Below are positions 17,634 through 27,424 of a DNA stretch of 64,000 nt, piece after piece. The DNA is from Georgenia sp. SYP-B2076 (lineage in GTDB: Bacteria; Actinomycetota; Actinomycetes; Actinomycetales; Actinomycetaceae): positions 248,001 to 312,000 of the forward strand of contig NZ_RXOZ01000031.1 of NCBI RefSeq assembly GCF_003991205.1, written 5' to 3'. A model generated the notes under the pieces. The model was not told where the DNA came from, did no database searches, and saw only the letters and a program-made list of their open reading frames with translations. How positions within the stretch are numbered: the first letter of the stretch is position 1; each line of letters begins with the position of its first letter. The translations under genes were made by a program, and so were the position numbers.

Positions 17634-17664
17634 GTGGGCCTCTCTTCTTCCTGGTGCCGGGGCC

Positions 17665-18504
17665 TCAGCCCTTGACGGCGCCCTGGGTCAGTCCGGACAC
17701 GATCTGGCGCTGGAAGAGCACCACGAGGATCACCACGGGGATGGTGACGATGATCGACGCCGCGGAGATGGCGCCCGTCGGCTGCTCGAAGTACGACGCG
17801 CCGGTAAAGAAGGCGAGCGCGGCCGGCACCGGCCGGGCGGCGCTGGTCGACGTCAGCGAGATGCCGTAGACGAAGTCGTTCCAGGCGATGAAGAACGCGA
17901 TGAGCGCCGTCGTGAAGACGCCGGGGGCGGCCAGCGGCACGATCGCCTTGCGGAACGCCTGCCACGGCGTCGCGCCGTCCACCTGGGCCGCCTGCTCCAG
18001 CTCCCAGGGGATCTGCCGGAAGAACGCCGAGAGCGTCCAGATCGAGATCGGCAGGGTCAGCGACAGGTACGGGATGATCAGGCCGGGCCACGTGTCGTAC
18101 AGGCCGATGTTCCGCCACAGGTTGAACAGGGGCGTGACGATCGAGATGACGGGGAAGATCGAGACGCCGAGGGCCGTGGTGAGGATGAGCCGCTTGCCGG
18201 GGAAGTCGAGCCGGGCGATCCCGTACGCGCACAGGGTGGCCAGCACGACGGCGATGGCCGTGGCGATGAGCGAGATGCCGATCGAGTTGCGCAGGGCCGG
18301 GAGGAACAGGCCCTGCGCCGAGCCGGCGAGGATCTGGCTGTAGTTCTCCCAGGAGACGGTCGGGGGCAGGAACGTGCCGGAGTTGATCTCGCTGCTGGAC
18401 TTCAGCGAGGTCATGAAGATCGACACCACGGGGAAGAGCGCGTAGACGAGCACGATGACCGCGATGACGGTCCAGCCCACCTTCTGCCGCGTCGTGAGCC
18501 TCAT
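17665..18504 (-). CDS. sugB: Sugar ABC importer permease (SugB/MalG type)
   Basis: A 279-residue inner-membrane permease with six predicted membrane segments and the EAA loop [20 protein letters not shown] with the following PLAAPG. The N-terminal segment [20 protein letters not shown] and the periplasmic [17 protein letters not shown] fit MalG-type proteins. It begins two bases after the stop of the upstream permease, so the genes are cotranscribed. Confidence 0.9.
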   Translation of the reverse strand: MRLTTRQKVGWTVIAVIVLVYALFPVVSIFMTSLKSSSEINSGTFLPPTVSWENYSQILAGSAQGLFLPALRNSIGISLIATAIAVVLATLCAYGIARLDFPGKRLILTTALGVSIFPVISIVTPLFNLWRNIGLYDTWPGLIIPYLSLTLPISIWTLSAFFRQIPWELEQAAQVDGATPWQAFRKAIVPLAAPGVFTTALIAFFIAWNDFVYGISLTSTSAARPVPAALAFFTGASYFEQPTGAISAASIIVTIPVVILVVLFQRQIVSGLTQGAVKG

Positions 18505-18506
18505 CG

Positions 18507-19475
18507 CTACTCCCCCCTCGCGCTGGCCAGGTCGACCTTGAACAGCTTGATCGCCGCGAAGCAGATCAGGATCACGCAGACGAACAGCAGCACCGACACG
18601 GCCGAGCCGAGGCCGATCTCCAGGCGCCCGATGGACGTCCGGTACGCCAGCAGCGACAAGGTCTCCGTGCCGTTCGCGCCGTTGGTCATGATGAACACGT
18701 TGTCGAAGATCCGGAACGCGTCCAGGGCCCGGAACAGGACGGCCACCATGATCGAGGCCTTCATGTTCGGCAGGATCACCCGGCGCAGCACCTGGCCGGT
18801 CGTCGCGCCGTCGACCTTCGCGGCCTCCTCCATGTCACCGGGCACCTGCGCCAGCCCCGCGAGGAGGAGCAGCGAGATGAACGGCGTCGTCTTCCAGACC
18901 TCCGAGGCGATGATCACCAGGAGGGAGGTGCCCTGGCTGGCGAACCAGTTCAGGTCGGGGCTGATGCCCGGCACCCAGTCGAACCAGTGGTTGACGTACC
19001 CAGAGGTGACGTCGAAGGCGTAGAACCAGGCGAAGGCGGAGACGACCGTGATGATGCCGTAGGGCACCAGGATCGCGGTGCGCAGCAGGCCGCGCAGCCG
19101 GTGCACCGCCCGGTGCATGACCATGGCCAGGGCGAAGCCCAGGATGAGCTCGATCACCACGGTGACGACGGTGATCAGGACGGTGACCAGCAGGTCGCGC
19201 CACCACACCGGGTCGGACAGGACGACGGCGTAGTTGCCCAGGCCGACGAACCGGCGCTCGCCCGGGGCGGTGAGGCGGTAGCTGAACAGCGAGTCGTAGA
19301 CGGCCTGGAGGATGGGGTAGAGCGTGACCGCGAGCATGACGACGAACGCCGGGCCGGCGAGCCACCAGCCCAGCCGCGACTCAGCCCGGGCGCGGTCGCT
19401 CTTCCCGGCCCGCGCCGGCGGCTGGGTGGCGGGCGCCCGGTTGGGCGCGATCGGCGGGGTGGCTTGAGTTGTCAC
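18507..19475 (-). CDS. sugA: Sugar ABC importer permease (SugA/MalF type)
   Basis: A 322-residue permease from GTG 19475, backed by an AGGGGAGAG ribosome site. Membrane segments start at GWWLAGPAFVVMLAVTLYPI; the EAA loop is MEEAAKVDGATTGQVLRRVI with LPNMKAS. A polar ~30-residue N-terminus (Pro/Ala-rich) precedes the first helix. Its start overlaps the stop of the binding-protein gene by four bases. It forms the translocation pore with the SugB-like permease. Confidence 0.9.
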   Translation of the reverse strand: MTTQATPPIAPNRAPATQPPARAGKSDRARAESRLGWWLAGPAFVVMLAVTLYPILQAVYDSLFSYRLTAPGERRFVGLGNYAVVLSDPVWWRDLLVTVLITVVTVVIELILGFALAMVMHRAVHRLRGLLRTAILVPYGIITVVSAFAWFYAFDVTSGYVNHWFDWVPGISPDLNWFASQGTSLLVIIASEVWKTTPFISLLLLAGLAQVPGDMEEAAKVDGATTGQVLRRVILPNMKASIMVAVLFRALDAFRIFDNVFIMTNGANGTETLSLLAYRTSIGRLEIGLGSAVSVLLFVCVILICFAAIKLFKVDLASARGE

Positions 19476-20758
19476 AGCAGACTCTCCCCTCGCAGCACGC
19501 TGGTGATCAGCTGGGTGGACCGCTCGGGTGTGCGGCTCGGGTCGACCTCGGCGGGCGGGTACCAGGTCTGCTGCAGGCCCGTGGACACCTCGTTGTAGAA
19601 CGGCGTCTGGGGTCGCGGCGTCGCCTCCTGGAGGGAGTCGCGGATCGTCGCGTACATCGGGTACGCCTTCTGGACCGCCGGGTCGTCGTAGGCGGCGGTG
19701 CTGGCCGCCGGGTTGCCGTTGGTGGCGAAGTACTGCGCCTGGTGCTCCGGGGTGACGATGCACTGCGCGGCGTCGTAGGCGAGGTCCACGTGGTCGCTGA
19801 ACGCCCCGACCCCGAGGTTGATCCCGCCGTATGGCGGCGCCGAGGGGGTGCCGGCGTCGGTGCGCGGGTAGAACGTCCAGCCGATGTCGTCCAGCAGGGA
19901 CTTGTCGTACGTCCCGGCCTCCACGCCCCCCGCGGTGGAGGACCACACGAACGGCCAGTTCACCATGAACGAGCCCTGGTCCCCCTGGAACAGGGTCAGG
20001 GACGCGGACTCGTCCGCCGTCGGCAGGCCCGGGCCGCCGAGCCCGGACCTCCCGATCTCGCCGATGATCTCGGCGGCCGTGCGCCCGGCGTCGGACTCCA
20101 GACCGAGCTTGATGTCCCGACCGGGCGCCTCGGGGTTGGTGATGATCTTCCCGCCCGAGGACGCGACGAGCGCGTTGATCCAGACGGTCAGGGACTCGGC
20201 CTTCTTCCCCTGGACCGCGATGAGCTTGTCCTGGCTCTTGGTGGCGTCGATGAGCTGTTGCCACGTCACGGGCTGGCTCATGTCGAGCCCCGCGGCCTCG
20301 GCCACGGACTTGCGGTACCAGAGGAGCTGGGTGTTGGCCCAGAACGGCACCGTGACGAGCTTGCCCTTCCAGCTGGCCCCGTCGATCGCGCCCTGCACGA
20401 CGCCCTCCGTGGTCTTCTTCGCGACGGCGTCGGGCACCGGCGCGAGGAACCCCGGCTCGGACAGCTCGGGGATGAACGGCGGGTCGAGGCTCATGAGGTC
20501 GATGGAGGTGTCCTTGGCGGCCAGGCGGCGGGCGAGCTGCTCGCGCTGGGAGGCGGCGTCGCGGGGCAGCAGCGCGGTCTCGATCCGGTACTGCCCGTCG
20601 GAGGCGTCGGTGCACGCCTTCGCGAGCGCGGCCTGACCGCCGTCGTCGGGGTTGATGTACCACGTCAGCGTCGGTGGGCCTGCCTCGGCGGCGCAGGCCG
20701 ACACGGCCGCGGCCATCGCGAGCGCCAGGCCCGCACCTAGAAGTCGGCGTCGTCGCAC
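19472..20758 (-). CDS. lpqY: Sugar ABC importer substrate-binding lipoprotein (LpqY-like)
   Basis: A 428-residue lipoprotein: signal MRRRRLLGAGLALAMAAAVS with lipobox ending A-C, then a periplasmic-binding fold (TLTWYINPDDGGQAALAKAC; LLPRDAASQREQLARRLAAK; IDLMSLDPPFIPEL). The L-P-R-x3-x-Q-R-x-Q-L-A-R-R-L and D-x-M-[AS]-L-D pattern closely resembles mycobacterial LpqY, the trehalose receptor, so trehalose is the likeliest ligand. GTG 20758 is preceded by AGGAGG. First gene of the four-gene importer operon; its promoter faces the divergent carbonic anhydrase gene. Confidence 0.85.
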   Translation of the reverse strand: MRRRRLLGAGLALAMAAAVSACAAEAGPPTLTWYINPDDGGQAALAKACTDASDGQYRIETALLPRDAASQREQLARRLAAKDTSIDLMSLDPPFIPELSEPGFLAPVPDAVAKKTTEGVVQGAIDGASWKGKLVTVPFWANTQLLWYRKSVAEAAGLDMSQPVTWQQLIDATKSQDKLIAVQGKKAESLTVWINALVASSGGKIITNPEAPGRDIKLGLESDAGRTAAEIIGEIGRSGLGGPGLPTADESASLTLFQGDQGSFMVNWPFVWSSTAGGVEAGTYDKSLLDDIGWTFYPRTDAGTPSAPPYGGINLGVGAFSDHVDLAYDAAQCIVTPEHQAQYFATNGNPAASTAAYDDPAVQKAYPMYATIRDSLQEATPRPQTPFYNEVSTGLQQTWYPPAEVDPSRTPERSTQLITSVLRGESLL

Positions 20759-20868
20759 GAGACCTCCTGGTCATTGGTGACTTCGGTGCTAGCAAACTCC
20801 CGTCGGCCCCTGAGCGCCACCCGAGAGCCGGCTCGGCGGGCGCGCCCGGCAGCGGGCACTATGGACGG

Positions 20869-21579
20869 GTGAGCACATCCACCACCCCCACCCCACAGAT
20901 CTCCCCGGCCGAGGCCTGGCGCCGCCTCGAGGAGGGCAACGCCCGCTTCGTGGCCGACGCCATGCAGCATCCCTCGCAGGGCGCGGACCGCCGGGCCGCC
21001 GTTGCGCAGAACCAGCAGCCCTATGCCGTGCTCTTCGGCTGCTCCGACTCCCGGGTCGCCGCCGAGATCATCTTCGACCAGGGCCTGGGCGACCTCTTCG
21101 TCGTCCGCACGGCCGGACACGTCCTGGACACCACGGTCATCGGCTCCATCGAGTTCGGCGTGGAGGAGCTCGGCGCCCCGCTCGTCGTCGTCCTCGGGCA
21201 CGACCACTGCGGCGCCGTGGGCGCGGCCACGCAGGCGCTGCTCACCGGGCACATGCCGACCGGGTTCGTGCGGGCCATCGCCGACCGGGTCATCCCCTCG
21301 CTGCTGACCCGGGCGGAGCTGGGCCCCGAGCCCACGCCCGCCACGCCCGCACCGGGCGTCGACGCGGCGAGCGAGGGCGGCGAGGCCAGCCGGACCCTCC
21401 ACCTGCCCGACGACGACGAGCTCCGGCGCCAGCACGTGCGCGCCACCGTCCAGATGCTGCGGGACTACTCCGGCGCGCTCGGTGCCGCGGTGGCCGAGGG
21501 GCGCTGCGCCATCGTGGGCGTCGAGTACGCCCTGGCGGACGGGACGGCGCACATCGTCGACCACATCGGCGCGCTCTGA
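20869..21579 (+). CDS. Beta-carbonic anhydrase
   Basis: A 236-residue beta-class carbonic anhydrase, interconverting CO2 and bicarbonate. Zinc ligands are in FGCSDSRVAAE (Cys ~58, the Asp-Arg dyad beside it) and VLGHDHCGAVGAA (His ~111, Cys ~114). An insertion rich in Pro/Ala/Glu (about residues 150-180) separates the zinc site from the C-terminal VGVEYALADGTAHIVDHIG. Start GTG 20869. It is divergent from lpqY. Confidence 0.92.
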   Translation: MSTSTTPTPQISPAEAWRRLEEGNARFVADAMQHPSQGADRRAAVAQNQQPYAVLFGCSDSRVAAEIIFDQGLGDLFVVRTAGHVLDTTVIGSIEFGVEELGAPLVVVLGHDHCGAVGAATQALLTGHMPTGFVRAIADRVIPSLLTRAELGPEPTPATPAPGVDAASEGGEASRTLHLPDDDELRRQHVRATVQMLRDYSGALGAAVAEGRCAIVGVEYALADGTAHIVDHIGAL

Positions 21580-21608
21580 CGCAGCCAGCGGTGCCGCCGC
21601 ACCGCGGT

Positions 21609-21677
21609 GGGGCGACGGCGCCGCGATCCGCCGTCTCCCCGCCACGTTGCGGCGGCGCCGCGCTCCGCCGTCGCCCC
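21609..21677. terminator. Long-range GC-rich inverted repeats between carbonic anhydrase and aceB
   Basis: GGGGCGACGGCG (21609-21620) pairs with CGCCGTCGCCCC (21666-21677), with further complementary GC-rich sequence between them. It lies between convergent genes and probably stops transcription from both sides. Confidence 0.5.
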
Positions 21678-21682
21678 CGGCG

Positions 21683-23269
21683 CTAGTCCATGCGCTCGTA
21701 CGCGGGGAGGGTGAGGAAGTCCGCGTAGTGGTCGGCGACGGCGACCTCGAGGAACGTGGTGCGGGCGTCCTCGTAGTCGGCCGGCTCGCCGGGCAGCTTG
21801 GCGATCTCCTCCTCGACGATCCGCTCGACCAGCGCGCGGGTGACCTTGTGCCCGGTGTCGGCGAGCGTGACGTCGTTGTGGAGCCACTGCCACACCTGGG
21901 AGCGGGAGATCTCCGCGGTCGCGGCGTCCTCCATGAGGTTGAAGATCGCGACGGCGCCGGTCCCCTGCAGCCAGGAGGCGAGGTACTGGATGCCCACGGA
22001 GATGTTGTTCCGCAGCCCCGCCTCGGTGACCTCCCCGGGCGTGGAGGCGACGTCGAGGAGCTGGGCGGCGGTGACGGTCACGTCCTCACGCTTCTTGTCC
22101 AGCTGGTTCGGCCGCTCCCCCAGGACGGCGGTGAAGACCTCCTTGCACAGCTCCACCATGCCGGGGTGGGCGACCCAGGAGCCGTCGAAACCGTCGTTCG
22201 CCTCCCGGGTCTTGTCCGCGCGCACCTTCTCGAAGGCGGCCTCGTTGACCGCGGGGTCCTTGCTGGGGATGAACGCGGCCATGCCGCCGATCGCGTGCGC
22301 GCCGCGCTTGTGGCAGGTGCGCACGAGCAGGTCGGTGTAGGCGCGCATGAAGGGCACCGTCATCGTCACGGCGTTGCGGTCGGGCAGCATGAACTCCGCG
22401 CCGCGCGTCCGAAACGACTTGATGACGGAGAACATGAAGTCCCAGCGCCCGGCGTTCAGGCCCGCGGAGTGCTCGCGCAGCTCGTAGAGGATCTCCTCCA
22501 TCTCGAACGCGGCCGGGTAGGTCTCGATGAGCACCGTGGCGCGGATGGTGCCCCGCGGGATGCCGAGGAAGTCCTGCGCCAGGACGAACGCGTCGTTCCA
22601 CAGCCGCGCCTCGAGGTGGGACTCCATCTTCGGCAGGTAGAAGTAGGGGCCGAGGCCCTTCTCCATCTGGCGCAGGCCACCGGTGGCCAGGTACAGCGCG
22701 AAGTCCACCAGCGAGCCCGACGTGCGCTCGCCGTCGACCAGGATGTGCTTCTCCGGCAGGTGCCAGCCGCGCGGGCGCACCACGATCGTGGCGAGCTCCT
22801 CGTCCGGCTTGAGCGCGTACGACTTCCCCCCGTCGGCGGTGAAGTCGATGGCCCGGTTGATCGCGTCGAGGAGGTTGAGCTGGCCGCCCACCACGTTGGG
22901 CCACAGCGGGGTGTTAGCGTCCTCGTGGTCCGCCAGCCACACCTTCGCCCCGGAGTTCAGCGCGTTGATCGTCATCTTCTTGTCGGTGGGGCCGGTGATC
23001 TCCACCCGCCGGTCCACCAGCCCGGGTGCCGGCGGCGCCACCTGCCACGAGTCGTCTTCGCGGATGTGGGCGGTCTCGGTGAGGAAGTCGAGCGTGCCGC
23101 CGGCGGCGAGCGCGGCCACGCGCTCCTCCCGCGCCCGGAGCAGCTCGAGGCGCCGGCCACCCAGCTCGCGGTGCAGGAGCGCGACCAGCTCCAGGGCACG
23201 AGGGGTGAGGATCTCCTCGTAGCGGTCGCCGACGGCTCCGGTGATCTCGACCCCGGTGGTTGTCTGCAT
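21683..23269 (-). CDS. aceB: Malate synthase A
   Basis: A 528-residue malate synthase A, condensing glyoxylate with acetyl-CoA to malate. Key stretches: [35 protein letters not shown] (catalytic Arg), [35 protein letters not shown] (metal-binding Glu), [14 protein letters not shown] and [13 protein letters not shown]. Length is normal for isoform A. No isocitrate lyase lies in view. It follows opcA by 46 bases on the same strand and could belong to the tail of the catabolic operon upstream, where glyoxylate might be produced; the gap is also big enough for its own promoter. Confidence 0.93.
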   Translation of the reverse strand: MQTTTGVEITGAVGDRYEEILTPRALELVALLHRELGGRRLELLRAREERVAALAAGGTLDFLTETAHIREDDSWQVAPPAPGLVDRRVEITGPTDKKMTINALNSGAKVWLADHEDANTPLWPNVVGGQLNLLDAINRAIDFTADGGKSYALKPDEELATIVVRPRGWHLPEKHILVDGERTSGSLVDFALYLATGGLRQMEKGLGPYFYLPKMESHLEARLWNDAFVLAQDFLGIPRGTIRATVLIETYPAAFEMEEILYELREHSAGLNAGRWDFMFSVIKSFRTRGAEFMLPDRNAVTMTVPFMRAYTDLLVRTCHKRGAHAIGGMAAFIPSKDPAVNEAAFEKVRADKTREANDGFDGSWVAHPGMVELCKEVFTAVLGERPNQLDKKREDVTVTAAQLLDVASTPGEVTEAGLRNNISVGIQYLASWLQGTGAVAIFNLMEDAATAEISRSQVWQWLHNDVTLADTGHKVTRALVERIVEEEIAKLPGEPADYEDARTTFLEVAVADHYADFLTLPAYERMD

Positions 23270-23315
23270 CTCGTTCGTCCTTTCGGTTTTTATGGCTTCA
23301 TACGGCGCGCCGCGG

Positions 23316-24278
23316 TCACGGCGCGTCGGGGCGCGCGGGTGCCCCGGACCCGTCGGGCTCCAGGACTGGCACCGTGAGGCTCTCCTTGAGGGCCTGCTCG
23401 TAGGTGACGTCCGGGTCCAGGCGGCGGAGCTCCTCCATGAGGCAGTTCTCGATCGCCCGCCTGGGGAGGTTGACCTCCTGGTCGGGCCGTCCAGCGCGGG
23501 AGAGCACGGCGACGTCGGAGCCCTGCGCGCGGGCGAGGGTGATCGGCCCGGGGCCGCGGTCCAGGACGACCTTGCTGATCGCGTCGCTGCCGTCGGGGCG
23601 GATCGTGACGGGCACCCGCAGGCGCGCCGCGAGCCACCCGGCGAGCAGCGGGATCGTCGGGCGCGTCGCGGACCCGGCGACGGCCGCCGACGTGACGGGC
23701 TCGAAGGGCGGCTCGTCGAGGGCCGCGGCGAGGACGCTGCGCCACATGGTCACGCCGGCCCATGCCAGGTCGCTGTCACCGGGGGCGTAGCTGGCTGCCA
23801 GCGCGGCCAGGGTGGCGCGCGGCGCGCGGGCGCGCAGGGAGTCGGTGATCCGCCGCTGCGCCATCGTGCCGATCGGGTCCTTCGACGGCGCCGCGGCCGG
23901 CTCGTCGGCCCACCACGCCACGATCGGGGCGTCGGGCAGGAGCAGGGGCTGGACCAGGGTGTCGGGGGTGAGGCCGGCGCCGCCACGGGGCCGCAGCACG
24001 ACGACCTCGGAGGCGCCGGCGTGCCCGCCGACCCTGATCTCCGCGTCCAGGCCCGGCGGCTGGTCCCCCGCGTCCGCCAGCACCACGAGCACCCGGGCGG
24101 GGTGCTCGTGGGAGGCGACGTTCGCGACCGTGATGGCCCGCTCGGCGGAGTCCTCGTCCCGGGCGAGGATCACCAGGGTCAGCACCCGCCCCAGGGACAC
24201 GACGCCCTGCTCCTGGCGCAGCGTGACCATGCGGTTGTTGACCGCCGCGGACGTCGTGCCGCGCAGGGTGACGATCAC
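23316..24278 (-). CDS. opcA: Glucose-6-phosphate dehydrogenase assembly protein OpcA
   Basis: A 320-residue OpcA. Start GTG 24278 ([20 protein letters not shown]) has AGGAGG six bases upstream. Typical stretches include [50 protein letters not shown] and [20 protein letters not shown]. OpcA supports assembly or activity of actinobacterial Zwf and normally sits right after zwf in the tkt-tal-zwf-opcA row. Here zwf is absent from the neighbourhood: upstream is the zinc dehydrogenase, downstream malate synthase. So either the locus was rearranged or this is a second, recruited OpcA. Confidence 0.9.
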   Translation of the reverse strand: MIVTLRGTTSAAVNNRMVTLRQEQGVVSLGRVLTLVILARDEDSAERAITVANVASHEHPARVLVVLADAGDQPPGLDAEIRVGGHAGASEVVVLRPRGGAGLTPDTLVQPLLLPDAPIVAWWADEPAAAPSKDPIGTMAQRRITDSLRARAPRATLAALAASYAPGDSDLAWAGVTMWRSVLAAALDEPPFEPVTSAAVAGSATRPTIPLLAGWLAARLRVPVTIRPDGSDAISKVVLDRGPGPITLARAQGSDVAVLSRAGRPDQEVNLPRRAIENCLMEELRRLDPDVTYEQALKESLTVPVLEPDGSGAPARPDAP

Positions 24279-24304
24279 CGGGGGCCTCCTCCGGGTTGCG
24301 GGAC

Positions 24305-24320
24305 GTGTCAGGACTTGACC
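24305..24320. repeat. 16-bp direct repeat, left boundary of the catabolic cluster
   Basis: GTGTCAGGACTTGACC is repeated exactly at 33901-33916; a GGGGGTGGG run follows each copy at a similar distance. The pair brackets the dehydrogenase-to-importer cluster. Confidence 0.5.
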
Positions 24321-24341
24321 GGTCACTGCTGTGGGGGTGGG

Positions 24342-25445
24342 TCAGAACGTGATGACGACCTTCAGGGGGTCTCCCTCGCGTTCGCGCATGACCCGCAGGG
24401 CCTCCTCGATTCTCTCGAGCGGGAACTCGTGGGTGACCAGCTCCTCGCCCTTCAGCCGGCCCATCTCGGCCAGCGCCACGGCCCGCTTGACGTTGTTGCC
24501 GCCCTCGCCGCGGGTGGTGTACATCGTCACGTCGTTGCGCACCACGGCGCTGAGGTCGAAGGTCACCGGCCCAGGGTAGAAGGCGACGAAGAGGATCTTG
24601 CCGCCCCGGCGGACCGTCTCGACGCACTGCTGGGGCGTCGCCGTCGACCCGGAGGTCTCGATGACGAGGTCGGCGCCGTCGCCGGTCAGGTCCTTGATGG
24701 CCTGGACGGCGTCGGTCTCGCGCGTGTTGATGACGTGGTCGGCGCCGAGGTGCGCGCCCATCTCGAGCCGGCTCGCGCGGGTGCCCACCAGGATCACGCG
24801 GCGGGCGCCGAGCTGCTTGCAGGCCTGCACGGTCATGAGGCCGACCGGGCCGGGCCCGAAGATGACGACGTCCAGGCCGGCGACGTAGCCGCCGGTGGCC
24901 TCGAGGCCGTACAGCCCGGTGCCCGCGGTGGTGATGAGCACCGCGTCCTTGAAGGAGACGTTCTCGGGCATCTTGTACAGGGACGAGACGTGATGGATCG
25001 CGTACTCGGCGAACCCGCCGTCGGCGGTCATGCCGCTCGCCCGGTGGCCCTTCTTCCGGTTGCCGTAGTTCAGGCACGCCGTGTAGAGGCCCCGGAGGCA
25101 GTTGTCGCAGCGCCCGCAGCCGTGGTGGGCCTCGATGCACACCCGGTCGCCCGGGGCCAGCTCGTCCACGCTCTCGCCGCAGGCGACGACGGTGCCGGTC
25201 CACTCGTGGCCGGGGGTGTACTCCCCGTACGGCGGGGTCTGCGGGAAGTGGCCGTCGTAGATCTTCAGGTCGGTCCCGCACATGCCGCACATGGCGACCT
25301 TGACGAGCACCTCGTCCGCCAGCGGCGCGGGCACCGCCTTGTCGACGACCCGCATGTCGCCGGGACCGAACATCACGGCGGCCCGCATCGTGGCCGGGAT
25401 GCCGGTGCCGGTGGGGGCCGCCGAGCTCGTTGACGTCGTTGTCAT
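24342..25445 (-). CDS. Zinc-dependent medium-chain alcohol/polyol dehydrogenase
   Basis: A 367-residue zinc MDR dehydrogenase. Catalytic zinc ligands are in MCGMCGTDLKIYDGHF and TPGHEWTGTV; the structural zinc site is CGRCDNCLRGLYTAC. The NAD(P) fold has VVIFGPGPVGLMTVQACKQL. It resembles threonine/sorbitol dehydrogenases and would oxidise a secondary alcohol of a polyol or hydroxy acid. ATG 25445 overlaps the UPF0261 stop by ATGA. In the cluster it takes the place of the NAD-dependent LtnD-type dehydrogenase found in tetronate pathways. Substrate is unknown. Confidence 0.88.
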   Translation of the reverse strand: MTTTSTSSAAPTGTGIPATMRAAVMFGPGDMRVVDKAVPAPLADEVLVKVAMCGMCGTDLKIYDGHFPQTPPYGEYTPGHEWTGTVVACGESVDELAPGDRVCIEAHHGCGRCDNCLRGLYTACLNYGNRKKGHRASGMTADGGFAEYAIHHVSSLYKMPENVSFKDAVLITTAGTGLYGLEATGGYVAGLDVVIFGPGPVGLMTVQACKQLGARRVILVGTRASRLEMGAHLGADHVINTRETDAVQAIKDLTGDGADLVIETSGSTATPQQCVETVRRGGKILFVAFYPGPVTFDLSAVVRNDVTMYTTRGEGGNNVKRAVALAEMGRLKGEELVTHEFPLERIEEALRVMREREGDPLKVVITF

Positions 25446-26713
25446 GATGTCTCCATCGGGTTCTGGGCGGGAATAGGGGGCCGGGAGGGCTCCGCCATCA
25501 TCCGCACGACCGCGTGGGCGGCCGCGTGGGCGAACTCCTGGTCGTTGATGGTCAGGTCGAAGAGCTCCAGCGGGATGTCGGGCCGGAGCCTGGCCCGCAG
25601 CTCGGCGACGAGCGCGGCGTTCGCGGCGGGGTCGTGGAGGACGCCGCCCGGGCTGCCCACGTGGGACCATCCCCGCAGCGGGATGAGCACCGCGACCGGG
25701 CCGGTCGCGGCGTTGAGGCGCTCCGCGACGAGCCGGCCGACGGCGGCGAGCTCCTCCGCCGTCGTGCGCACGTTCGTGTTGTACGGGTTGTGGATGTGCG
25801 TGGGACGGCCGCGGTAGCGGGGCGGGATCGTCTCCACCCCTCCGAAGCACAGGTACTCGAGGCCGCCGGGGACGACGACCTGCGGGATCCCCGCGCGCCC
25901 GGCCGCGGTGAGGCGCCCCGGGCGCACGGGCGCGTAGATGTCCTCGGGGTGGAGCTCACCGAGGACCTCGTGGGTCGTGAGGTCGAGGACCGCCTGGATG
26001 CGTCCCTCGTCGACGAGCCGCTCCATGGCGGACCCGCAGGCGCCGGAGGCGTGGAAGGGGATGACCTCCAGGCCCGCGGCGCGCACCTCGGCGACGGCGG
26101 CGACGACCGCCTGCTCGGTGTTGCCGAACGCGGTGACCGCGACGGCGGGCGCGTGCGCGACCTCGGTCTCGGCGGACGCCGCGCGGGCCATCGCGACGAT
26201 GCCGGCCGCGCTCCGCCGCAGGATCGGGGTGGTGATGAGGTTCGGCCCGCCGAGCAGGTCCGCGACGGAGAACTGCATGGCGATGTCGCTGTCCATGACG
26301 TAGCTGCGGACGTTCCCGGACGCCACCGTGGAGATGATGAGCTTCGGCGGGCCGATGGGCAGCTGCCGCATCGCGATCGAGGCGATGGCCGTGCCCTGGT
26401 TGCCGCCGACGGCGATGGCGCCGTCCAGCTCGCCCCGGGCGTACCAGTCCACGAGCAGGCGGCCGGCGCCGCGGCCCATGGCCGCCATCGCCTCGCCCCG
26501 GAGCCCGGCCCGGAGCTCGGGGAGCTCGCGGCCCGCCGCCCGGGCCACCTCGGGGGCGCCCACGGCGGCGAACGGGTAGGCGGCGGCGCCCAGGCCGATG
26601 TCGACCACCCGCGCCTCGCCGCCCTCCGCCCCGATCACCGCGCGCAGGAAGGCAGCCTCCTCGCTCTTGGTGTCCAGGGTGGCGAGGACGGCGATGCGCG
26701 GGGCGGCCGTCAT
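25442..26713 (-). CDS. UPF0261 / Tm-1-like ATP-binding domain protein
   Basis: A 423-residue UPF0261 protein: RIAVLATLDTKSEEAAFLRA at the N-terminus, AVGGNQGTAIASIAMRQLPI, VRSYVMDSDIAMQFSVADLL, HASGACGSAMERLVDEG, PQVVVPGGLEYLCFG and THIHNPYNTNVRTTAEEL. These are the hallmarks of the N-terminal half of tomato Tm-1; bacterial homologues lie in catabolic operons but their reaction is not established. The TIM-barrel half that usually accompanies it is missing, both in the protein and next to it. ATGA overlaps on both sides couple it to the aldolase upstream and the dehydrogenase downstream. Confidence 0.88.
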   Translation of the reverse strand: MTAAPRIAVLATLDTKSEEAAFLRAVIGAEGGEARVVDIGLGAAAYPFAAVGAPEVARAAGRELPELRAGLRGEAMAAMGRGAGRLLVDWYARGELDGAIAVGGNQGTAIASIAMRQLPIGPPKLIISTVASGNVRSYVMDSDIAMQFSVADLLGGPNLITTPILRRSAAGIVAMARAASAETEVAHAPAVAVTAFGNTEQAVVAAVAEVRAAGLEVIPFHASGACGSAMERLVDEGRIQAVLDLTTHEVLGELHPEDIYAPVRPGRLTAAGRAGIPQVVVPGGLEYLCFGGVETIPPRYRGRPTHIHNPYNTNVRTTAEELAAVGRLVAERLNAATGPVAVLIPLRGWSHVGSPGGVLHDPAANAALVAELRARLRPDIPLELFDLTINDQEFAHAAAHAVVRMMAEPSRPPIPAQNPMETS

Positions 26714-27396
26714 CCGGCGTCCGCCAGGGGTGACGGGTCCCCCGCCAGGTGGATGTGCTCGTCGGGCGACATGGCGCTGACCTGGGCGGCCAAGATCGCC
26801 ACCTTGGCGTCGTCCTCGAGGTACTCCGTCCGGAAGTACGCGGTCCGCAGGTCCGGCCCGACGGAGATGGTGCCGTGCTCCCGCATCAGCGCCACCCGCA
26901 GCTCGCCGTCCGAGAACATCTCTGTGATGCGGTCGGCCAGCTCGGGCGAGCCGGCGGGCAGGAGGTCGACCAGGCCGACGCTGCGCAGGTGCCCCCGGGC
27001 CGCGCCGTGCACGAGCGGCGGGACCCGGTTCGCCACGGCGAACGCCACGGAGTAGGGCGGGTGGAGGTGGACCACCGCGCCGACGTCGGGCCGCACGCGG
27101 TAGATCCGGGAGTGCCAGCGCCACTCCTTCGAGGGCACCTTGCCCGCCTCCAGCACCTCCCCCTCCATGGAGATCACCACCGTGTCCGCGGTGTCCATGT
27201 CGCCCTGGCAGCAGCCGGTCGTCTTGATCAGCAGGAGGTCGGTCCCCGGGATCCGCAGGCTGTTGTTCCCGCTGACCCCGGTGACGAGGCCGCGCTCATA
27301 TCCCCGCCGCGAGATCGCGACGAGCTCCTCCCGCAGCAGGCGGAGCACCGACGGCTCCACGGAAGCCAGGCGGCTGGAGCGGTCTTCCTCGCTCAT
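26710..27396 (-). CDS. Class II aldolase/adducin family protein (OtnC/fuculose-phosphate aldolase-like)
   Basis: A 228-residue class II aldolase. The zinc His pair is in AVVHLHPPYSVAFAV, the third His in ALMREHGTISVGPD; the phosphate-binding and catalytic parts are SGNNSLRIPGTDLLLIKTTG (with a Ser/Asn loop) and VPSKEWRWHSRIYR, where Glu would be the acid-base. Members cleave or decarboxylate sugar phosphates, e.g. L-fuculose-1-phosphate or 3-oxo-tetronate 4-phosphate. Paired with the DUF1537 kinase, an OtnC-like decarboxylation giving dihydroxyacetone phosphate is the best guess. Cys-Cys in KTTGCCQGDM is unusual. Confidence 0.87.
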   Translation of the reverse strand: MSEEDRSSRLASVEPSVLRLLREELVAISRRGYERGLVTGVSGNNSLRIPGTDLLLIKTTGCCQGDMDTADTVVISMEGEVLEAGKVPSKEWRWHSRIYRVRPDVGAVVHLHPPYSVAFAVANRVPPLVHGAARGHLRSVGLVDLLPAGSPELADRITEMFSDGELRVALMREHGTISVGPDLRTAYFRTEYLEDDAKVAILAAQVSAMSPDEHIHLAGDPSPLADAG

Positions 27397-27424
27397 GGGA
27401 CACCTCCCGTACCTGACGCTCGCG

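Noticed and set aside
18507-20795. A 762-residue binding-protein/permease fusion
   Set aside because: The N-terminal part is out of frame with the lpqY-like gene; the permease starts at GTG 19475 with a good ribosome site.
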